64,000 nucleotides of DNA from the NCBI GenBank assembly GCA_032622095.1, contig CP136069.1, forward strand, positions 124,052,126 to 124,116,125, in the 5' to 3' direction. The notes below the pieces were generated by a model that saw nothing but the letters and a program-made list of their open reading frames with translations, ran no database searches and was not told the DNA's origin. The stretch comes from Siphonodentalium dalli. Taxonomy: Eukaryota > Mollusca > Scaphopoda > Gadilida > Siphonodentaliidae. The position numbers and the translations under genes were made by a program. Positions 56,813 to 64,000 of the stretch are shown piece after piece (the stretch's first letter is position 1; each line of letters starts with the position of its first letter).

Positions 56813-57029
56813 TTAACATATAATAATAAAGTTCCGGAATTGTCATCGACATCATGCGCTAAACTTTTACGTCACTGTACGTTCCGATAATACACGTGTG
56901 TCTTACTAAAATATGAGGCCGGATTTAGGGACTAATTATATGATATATACATGTATCAGTATGAAGAGATAAAGTGACACAATAAAACTATCATGTGTAC
57001 GTGTTATAATGGTATTGATTGTCAAATAT

Positions 57030-57310
57030 TGACTTTCAAGAGAGGAAGTTTTAACACGTTTTGATTGTTTGTCAGGTGAGCACTAATTGCAATGATCGTC
57101 TTTGATAACAAGCATCCATGCTTTAATTTGCTAAAATCGGTTAACAATAAAGAGATTTATAAACTACGAATGTAATATGATTTTGTAGACTTTCGCGAAG
57201 CCTGTGCCATACGAATGGTGGCGATTGCAACTATTTTTTATTTTATTTTCCTGGTAAGTGGAATATTGGATTAGATAATTTTGAATAATTTGGTGTCAGA
57301 TCGGACCATG
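57030..57310 (+). repeat. Dispersed repeat, copy 2 (partner at 51195-51510)
   Basis: GGAAGTTTTAACACGTTTTGA, CAATGATCG, AACAATAAAGAG, GAAGCCTGTGCCATACGAATGG and CCTGGTAAGTGGAATATT are collinear with copy 1. Confidence 0.6.
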
Positions 57311-57674
57311 CATCTTTAATTAATTCCTTTTTATCGAAAATCTAACTTCACCCATTATATTACTACACATGACAATGATAATATTGCTTGCTTTGTCGCA
57401 CCATTTTATATTATGTCCACCGATGATAAGGTCACTTGTGGAGACGGCATATATAAGCCATATAGGCTTACAGCCGAATCCACCCCCATACACAAGGAAC
57501 ATGGTAACATGAATTACCAATATATTATATTGTATCAAATTATTATTGGGAATAAATATTATTAAACCAAGACAATGATACCCTTTCAACCACGCTTATA
57601 TTAGACATCTAATCCATGGGCCAGTCTTTATCCCATTATTATTTACATCCAATATCACAACGCGACTTATGTTC

Positions 57675-58072
57675 CAGACTATACATCGTGTGTGTTCCAT
57701 GGACTAAATTGTGGTACCGATGTCATGTTCTCCCATCGGGAACATAGGAATGGTCTCAGTTAAGGGAACAACCACATGTTACACAGGAAGCTTAGACTCA
57801 GGGACATATGGATGGGCTTCAATTCCAATTTTGGTTAATTCAAGTCTCTTTGGTTAATGTCATATATGGCGGTTTTGGAGCCACAAATGTACCTAACTAT
57901 CCCATGTGCTAGACTGCCTGTTGTGTGTTCCGTGGATTAAATTGTGGTACCAATGTCATGTTCTCCCACCGCAAGCATAGGAATGGTCTCAATTGAGGGA
58001 ACAACCACATATTACACATGCAGGAATCTTAGGGTCGGGAGGCGGATTCTCAATCCAACTTTGGCTAACGTC
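57675..58072 (+). repeat. Direct duplication, unit about 233 bp
   Basis: GTGTGTTCCATGGACTAAATTGTGGTACCGATGT (57690) and GTGTGTTCCGTGGATTAAATTGTGGTACCAATGT (57925) start two copies sharing TAGGAATGGTCTCA and GGGAACAACCACAT. Confidence 0.75.
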
Positions 58073-59865
58073 GTATTTTAACTGAAAAGGTCATTTGCTG
58101 GAAAACACCCAAACTGAATGTAAATAGGGGTGATATAAATAAATGCAGCTTGGACATTTCCAATAATAGGTAAGCTTGATGAACCAGATGGAAAATTTCA
58201 ACCCAAATGGGACAATGCGGCATTTGTCTTGATCAAGGGGAGCGCGGCTGAAGTTGGAAATTCAAAGTTTCAGTCCCCACTAAAAATTCCATCTAACCAC
58301 ATACGTATAGCATGTCGGTACTCTAAGCCAATTGTTCAAGAAATTTGTCAACCATAGTCTTATATTAGAATTGACCGTATAACACCCATACACATTCATT
58401 TGGGAGCTCCCCAAGTCCTCATAATTACATATATCTCTGTATAATGGTTCTGGAATTTACAAGGGTGTTTGTATACCCATAACTATCGTTGGTATTGATG
58501 CTAACTATATAGAGTATATTATGTTTAGGAAAATTGAAGAAACCAAAATTAATGGTCATCAAAATATTGAAGGTTTGTTTTAACCACGCATGTAGTCTTA
58601 CTGAGTGTGGCGATTTTCGCGCAGGGAGTCATTGATGAAATTGTGGGTACCCCTTTTTCCATGTTGAACAGAGATAGTTTCGTCACTCTGTATATGGAAA
58701 AGTAAATGTGCGTTTTCGATTTATCTTAATTACATTATTACAATATCACGGTATACCTGTGTACGTTATAACTCAGGAGAATACAGATTCAGACATGTGG
58801 GGATTAAAAAACATTTTTTTTAAAAGTTATTGAAAATCAGGTGCGCATAAGGCATTGGAGGCAAAATTTCTATGGAAAATATTAAAGCTACACAAATGGA
58901 TACTGCCCCATCTCGAGATAACTTATCGCCATTCCGGGACAATGAACTTCCACATGCTGTGGAATGCAGAATAGTGTCGGGGGGCAAGCAATTCCGCCCT
59001 GCACCATTAATTTGAACTGGATATAATCGTAAATTCTGCCACTGGAAACCGCATGGCTGTGCCATGTGACAAATGCTGATGCAAAATGAGATTTCTCGAA
59101 CAGCTTTTCGATATTGACTCAACTGTTTTTCATGCAAATTTACTGCAAGGTTCGTATAAATGCTGCGCGCGTATAACCTTTTGGTGACATGGACGTAATT
59201 GCGAAAGACGTTGTGTGGGATGAGGTTTCTCATCTCCCTAGTTAAAACAAATGGAAATACATGTACGTAGCTCTTAACTGCGTCAGTCGAATGTGAGGAT
59301 ACTATATATAGCTATTTATTGGAATAATAAAATTATTATTAATGAACTTCGATGCTAATATCATTCTCAAATGAAATATTGATTTTGATCGCTACGCTGT
59401 CACTAAAACTGTGCGTGGGCGCTTATAATTCCTCATAGTAAAACATGATGCTAATTCCGACTAGTCTGTGGCCATAGGGTATCGCGACCGGTTTGGGGGT
59501 GTCTATAAAAACAATATTGAACAATGCACGTAATAGCACCGGTTGGCCAGTTCTGACTGGATACATGGTCTGATAGTTTAAATTTCCAACATAACTTTAA
59601 GTATGTGGGATTTAAGCCATTCTTCGATTTTTCAATTTTCTCATTCCAGTCCAATTCCGAATTTTAAAATGAAATGGATTGCATTTGGAAAATGTCCCAC
59701 CACGCACAGCGGGCTGTTATCTCAGGTGCAATTTTCCAACATTTAGAAAGCTTGTGACACATATAAGAGTATCCCGCAAAAGTATTTTTCGCTGAGGTTT
59801 CTTCATTGTCTGAGGTGGCTCAATTCGAAAGCTGCCTTAATCCGGCATGTGATGACTGGGGTGGC
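58073..59865. other. No gene recognised; one 137-codon minus frame
   Basis: The frame 59233-58820 has an ATG and a stop but no domain, signal peptide or repeat support. I regard it as probably non-coding. The remainder is unique A/T-rich DNA. Confidence 0.3.
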
Positions 59866-59985
59866 AAATACTACCGCACGAGGATATACCGCATGTGCAA
59901 ATATTATCGCATGATGATACTATCGCATGTGAAAATACTATCGCATGAGGATACTATCGGGTGATTCTACCGTACATGAGCAAAC
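59866..59985 (+). repeat. Minisatellite with CGCATG/ATACTATCG unit
   Basis: Units of about 17 bp (ATACTATCGCATGTGAAA, ATACTATCGCATGAGG, ATTATCGCATGATGAT) repeat about six times. The same motif recurs at 62234-62270 (CCTATCGCATGTGCACATAC). Confidence 0.75.
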
Positions 59986-60010
59986 CCATGTCCTGGGTTA
60001 TTAGTTCATC

Positions 60011-60277
60011 CTATGAAAAACAATGGCCACCATACATAAAAGTGATGGTAATGATCTTGTAGCTCACGATACAGGCATTTATTAGAGACATTTCGGGTTT
60101 AGTATGGACGTGTGACAAGATATATGCCATGTGTATATTACAGGCTACGTACCCTGGAACAGCATGTCCCAAATCAAAGGCATTCAACTTCCCTGATTGT
60201 TCCCATTCGACACCGAACGATTTATCTTTAAACCAATTAATATTCTTGTGCGGAATTTTGCACTGAACGCCATGCAA
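60011..60277 (-). other. Weak candidate exon ending in a GTACGT donor
   Basis: A minus-strand frame without ATG (IPHKNINWFKDKSFGVEWEQ ... LNAFDLGHAVPG) has ordinary protein composition for about 45 codons and then meets GG|GTACGT near 60150, a strong donor-like sequence. Beyond it the composition looks non-coding. Family not recognised; possibly a decayed exon. Confidence 0.15.
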
Positions 60278-60343
60278 TTCGTATAATTTTTATGAAATTA
60301 AATATTTAGTTAGTGGCAAGCATGTCCCGTTATATAGAATCAT

Positions 60344-60741
60344 TACCCAAACGCACGATAAAAGACGGCTGATATTTTCACCAGATACATAGCTTGTTCA
60401 TATCTTTGGTTGTATCGTGGAGTAAATATCCTTTAATGTCTAGAAAAAATAAACCCAGGTTATGTTTCCTTGAATAATTTTTCAAAATCAACCTTTGAAA
60501 CTAGAAATCGCTAGCGTAGGTTTATTCAGCGTCATTACACAAACGCAGACCATTTGAATGTTACATGCTGTAGGCGAACGATTAAGAGTTTTTTTCGAAA
60601 GCTCACAGCGGTTGTTTGTTCATAAACTAGTTCATTTTCATAGGTGATGGATATTCAAAATATAAGAGCGCGCTGAAACGAAAATCGTCATTACCCAAAC
60701 GCGTCATTACCCAAACACTCCTTCTGTTTGGGTAATGACGC
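60344..60741. repeat. CATTACCCAAACGC motif cluster with a perfect hairpin
   Basis: TCATTACCCAAACGC-type sequence occurs at 60343, 60530 (TCATTACACAAACGC), 60687 and 60703. At 60701-60741, GCGTCATTACCCAAAC and GTTTGGGTAATGACGC are perfect 16-bp inverted arms around a 9-base loop; outside, GGATATTCAAAAT and ATTTTGAAATATCC also pair. Probably a small fold-back element plus fragments. Confidence 0.7.
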
Positions 60742-60792
60742 AATTTTAATTTTGAAATATCCAGAGACGCAAAAACGATCTAACAAATAAAT

Positions 60793-60942
60793 AGAGGATC
60801 TCACATGAGTTTCTATTTTATACGGAATTTATCAACCGAGTTCACTAAATTCGATTTGAGCCGAGGTTTACCGAGGCTCAAATAGAATTTAGAGGACGAG
60901 GTTGATAAATTACGTATAAAATAGGACGAGTGTGAGATACCT
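60793..60942. repeat. Fold-back element, AGAGGATCT family, copy 3
   Basis: Left TCTATTTTATACGGAATTTATC and AACCGAGTTCACTAAATT pair with AATTTAGAGGACGAGGTT and GATAAATTACGTATAAAATA on the right; GAGCCGAGGTTTACCGAGGCTC is the loop region. Same layout as 30898-31050. Confidence 0.75.
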
Positions 60943-62303
60943 TTTATCACATGATCAAATAAACCCGAAGCAACGCGAAATATTCATAGAAAATAACAAT
61001 CATAAACTACAGCGATCGCAAGTTATTTGAAGAACGCCGTGACGTCATCGCACGCGCTGATATTAAACGTGTCTATTACCGATAATTATGAAACTGCTTT
61101 TATGGCCAAATTATGTGATAAAACATGTTAAGGGATGATCTGGGTGTAGATAAAAAGAACAAATATGACATATGGATTAGTTTTAGTGCGTTTATATACA
61201 ATCGGGGGGGGGGGTGAGTGAATGAGTGGTGGTGGTTGGGGGGGGAATCTAATCTAATCTAATCTGACGTTTACATCAAACAATCTCAGTGAGAAGCAGA
61301 TGACAGTTTGAAAGTCAATTATTTCCGTACTGTTCAACAATCGTTTCGCCTGCGGGGCGATTTCGGCTCGTGTGTTATAGCAACGGCGTCAAAATACACA
61401 TTTTGGACCATCAGAATATCTCACTGACAATTATATCTGATTGAGCGCACCGAGAAACCCCTAAATACCAAATTTCGGTTCAATATCTTGAAACATGTAA
61501 GAGAAATCCATCGACAATGTTTTCTACTCTAAATTATCATTTCAATTTGGCGAACCCCTTGGGGCACAGACTTTGATTGACGTATGTTCACGTTGTCTAC
61601 ATCAGAGTTCCTCGATCGTTTGGCGTCAAACCAAGTGTACGGGGGACCAGGGCATGCCCGACTTGATAGGAATCGCCTTTTATGCGATCAAAATCTGTTT
61701 CCAATTATCATATCTGAACGTTGTATTCGTTGACCTCTTAGAGAGTTTGAACTCTAACTCACGCACACAAAGCACATCAATTTCCACGACGTATATATAT
61801 TCAAATGGCTGTATCTCATAGACGTCTCAACGTGCGGAGCTACGCAATACGTCGTTTGGACGGATACATCATCGGCTACTCAAACAATATACACTCATAA
61901 CGACAATTCAACTATTAAAGGTCACATGTCAACAAAGTGGTTCAATTTTGTTTGGTTTCCATTAATCATGATATTCGAATTAAACACAAGTTTTGGAGAA
62001 AGAGCGAATTTGACAATGACGTTGCCCTGATTCAACCCCAAAACAAAAGTCATTGGCACATGCTGTAATGAATGACCTTGATTGACCTTGACCTGGCCCT
62101 ATAATTTTGCCAAATGTCCTTTTCGTGGTCACCAATATCTGTGCTACATACTCACATAAAATTCATCGGCATGTGACAAACTTTTTCCCCCCAGAATTTT
62201 CTGGACGAAATTGTTCATTTAATGGAGAATCACCCTATCGCATGTGCACATACTATCACATGCGGATATCTTTCATGTCACTGTGGACTTGTAGTTATAA
62301 AAA
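60943..62303. other. No gene; simple repeats only
   Basis: A run of 11 G (61204-61214), (AATCT)n at 61246-61264, and unique DNA. Short frames show no domain. Confidence 0.4.
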
Positions 62304-62390
62304 CAAGTCGTTATAACGACTTGTAGAAAAATTGACTTTTTATTTCTACAAGTCGTTATAACGACTTCCGACAACTCGTTATAACGACTT
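62304..62390. promoter_or_regulatory. Three copies of an 18-bp palindrome AAGTCGTTATAACGACTT
   Basis: Perfect palindromes at 62305-62322 and 62350-62367 and a one-base variant at 62373-62390. Copies one and two are also flanked by TTGTAGAAA/TTTCTACAA, so the first two form a larger inverted pair. Three near-identical palindromes within 87 bp could be a protein binding array or a very small fold-back. Which of these is inference. Confidence 0.5.
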
Positions 62391-62621
62391 GATTTGACTT
62401 GAAACATATTTTATTTGCATAATATACAGATGGGATCGGGGCACACGTTTTTTGCAACTTATAAAGCCCCTCCCCCGATACAACATTACAACACACATGC
62501 AATCAAGATGACGATACAAACGCATTTACATGGTGATACGTTTTGAGATTTGATAATGCCTTCCAGAGATTATCGGGCCAGATCGAGGTTGGCTCTTGCT
62601 AATTAAATTTGTTTTTAAAGA

Positions 62622-63035
62622 ATGTCGCTACATAATGGATGTTTGGTACGATTAGCGCGAGTGCTAATACTGTTAGCTATTATTAGTATTTGTACCTTGG
62701 AGGTAAAAAGTAAAGCTGCTTTCACATACATGCGCTTAACGCATGCGTTTTACGCATCCGTACGCGCATCGTTTCGGTCTCCAATGTTATCACTGGGGCT
62801 TTCACATACCATCCGCAAAACGCGCGTGCGTGCGCGCATAACTTTTCGCTCCGAGACAAAAAACCTATCCTCTAAGCGCACAAGCGGACAGGGGTATTCG
62901 GTGCGATGTCGTAATCATGGGAGATACCGCAGATATTTTGTGGTGTTTACGAATGAGAATGCTATTATATGTGGGGGCGTATATGATAGCTGGCACCATG
63001 TTATCTATTCTTGGGTCAAATTAAACAAGAATTAA
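62622..63035 (+). other. Open frame spanning the Harbinger left end; probably not a gene
   Basis: 137 codons from an ATG outside the element, across the terminal repeat and into it. The first 25 residues are hydrophobic (VLILLAIISICTLEV), like a signal peptide, but the frame continues through the terminal repeat (KAAFTYMRLTHAFYASV). It is either chance or an older exon into which the element inserted. Confidence 0.2.
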
Positions 63036-63758
63036 ATAATTGTGATGGCAGGTATAGGTCAAAATATACATTAAATGACATATAATGCCATGGTTTTGTG
63101 GGAAGTTAGCATTTTTGCTGGCAGTATCGCATATATATATAGGAGCATAGGTATACCAGGTATACCATGCCTAAAAAGAATAGGTACGACGCTTGTTTTG
63201 ACGAGAAACTTATAGATTCAGTACGGAAATATGAACACCTCTTCAATCCTAAAAATATTGGATGCCACGATGCACAGATGTCCCAAAATTCATGGGAAAC
63301 TATTATAAACAACATGAAGAACTCGGGACATGGAGAATATGAAGGCAATTCAGATCTCAGTTCATGCATATGGCAGGGTGACACAGTGTGTATAGTATTT
63401 GTTTATTTTGGGGAGGGTATAGTTCATCAGTTGTTGTAACTGACGCTAAATTCAAGTCAACATCAATATAGATTAAATATTCACTATATTATACCATAAT
63501 TCAGCATTTGGTATGTCGGTATTTCTGATAAACATATCAATATCATGGGATGTATTACCAAATTATATTGCTAAACGTCCTCGTCGCCGGGGGAATCCAT
63601 GACGAAAGGACAATATGTAAACACAAATAATTCTTCACGCATCCGCTAACAGACGCGTACGCGCAGAGGTAAACGGAGGTATGTGGAAGCTTAACGCGGA
63701 CGTCCGCCTAAGGCATCCGAAAAACGCATGCGTTAAGCGCATGTATGTGAAAGCAGCT
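62714..63758 (+). mobile_element. PIF/Harbinger-type element (TAA target duplication)
   Basis: Terminal inverted repeats are identical over 38 bp (AGCTGCTTTCACATACATGC...) and TAA lies on both outer sides (62711-62713, 63759-63761). A 3-bp TWA duplication is the hallmark of PIF/Harbinger transposons. Subterminal CpG-rich repeats (CGCATCCG, GCGTACGCGC) are on both sides. At 1045 bp it lacks a DDE transposase, so it is non-autonomous. It carries the MADF-like frame at 63167-63439, matching the accessory Myb/MADF-type DNA-binding protein these elements encode. Confidence 0.85.
63167..63439 (+). CDS. MADF-like DNA-binding protein fragment of the Harbinger element
   Basis: 90 residues from an ATG at 63167. 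Residues 11-45 (DEKLIDSVRKYEHLFNPKN, then HDAQMSQNSWETIINNM) fit the first half of a MADF/Myb-SANT-like domain: LI-x2-V-x2-Y at the start and the SW-x2-I tryptophan further on. The second half of the domain is not in this frame (after MKNSGHGEYEG the sequence turns hydrophobic), so it is truncated, frameshifted or continues in another exon. PIF/Harbinger elements encode such a protein to bring the transposase to the element ends; here it would act alone or not at all. Assignment rests on motif spacing and on the element context. Confidence 0.5.
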   Translation: MPKKNRYDACFDEKLIDSVRKYEHLFNPKNIGCHDAQMSQNSWETIINNMKNSGHGEYEGNSDLSSCIWQGDTVCIVFVYFGEGIVHQLL

Positions 63759-64000
63759 TAATGGTACAATTGTATTCGCTTTTGGTTAATGTTGTGCACT
63801 GGAAGACAATGCAGATAATTAATCATAACGAAATGTTTGAATGTGAGGTTTGTCCATAGATAGATAGGTAGATTTATCGACATATACGCCCACTCGAGGC
63901 CGATGTCAAAACAATTACACAAATAACGGGACATGACAATCTGCGGGATGGGATGGGATATGGGACAAAACGACAATCTGCGGGACAGAATTTCAAATTG

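Noticed and set aside
58820-59233. 137-codon minus-strand frame as a host gene
   Set aside because: No recognisable domain, no splice signals of note and ordinary non-coding base composition; left as unannotated sequence.

Overview
This 64-kb window reads as repeat-dense animal (metazoan) nuclear DNA. It is AT-rich, full of microsatellites, and carries APE-type non-LTR retrotransposons, Helitron-type elements, a PIF/Harbinger-type element and many fold-back MITEs. A marine invertebrate such as a mollusc or brachiopod would fit, but nothing here fixes the species. I recognise no complete host gene; two short candidate exons are listed at low confidence. Nearly every long open frame belongs to a mobile element or is created by a repeat.

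Region 1-22.4 kb. The window opens with a head-to-tail chain of eight Helitron-like, non-autonomous elements (1-6441). Each ends in a small hairpin plus CTAG (once CTTG), and the next starts at once with T(C)T...TATATTTTG. A second, more scrambled chain in the opposite orientation lies at 17901-22426. Between the two inverted chains sits an unclassified element (8743-16583). It has inverted arms of about 0.9-1.0 kb built from roughly 170/340-bp subrepeats, matching termini ACCGCCCGG, and AATT on both sides. It encloses a GC-richer segment with two head-to-head open frames (10480-11937). A 5'-truncated LINE (12076-15562) has landed inside one of its arms, leaving a readable empty-site sequence.

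Region 22.4-42.1 kb. LINE fragments (23.8-24.25 kb) and a decayed LINE (24.3-27.0 kb) are followed by mostly featureless DNA with small fold-backs. The striking object here is a 22-bp tandem repeat that switches strand in the middle (32521-33105: about 14 units, a spacer of about 55 bp, about 10 inverted units). At 37.5-42.1 kb lies the best-preserved LINE: endonuclease, reverse transcriptase and a C-terminal CCHC motif, broken by one frame change, with a duplicated (GTT)n-bearing leader.

Region 42.1-64 kb. There are clean single Helitron-like insertions at 42572-43008 and 56371-56812, both between A and T. A terminal-inverted-repeat element (45351-46231) contains a 298-bp fold-back. Further items are LINE pieces (46.5, 50.0 and 51.7-53.8 kb), several fold-back families, local duplications, a cluster of 18-bp palindromes (62304-62390) and, at the right edge, a TAA-flanked Harbinger-type element (62714-63758) with a MADF-like open frame.

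These elements do not form a pathway. The window shows successive insertion, in which elements target the ends or interiors of earlier ones. The points most worth following are the Helitron chain with exact joints, the large unclassified inverted-arm element, and the strand-switching 22-bp array.
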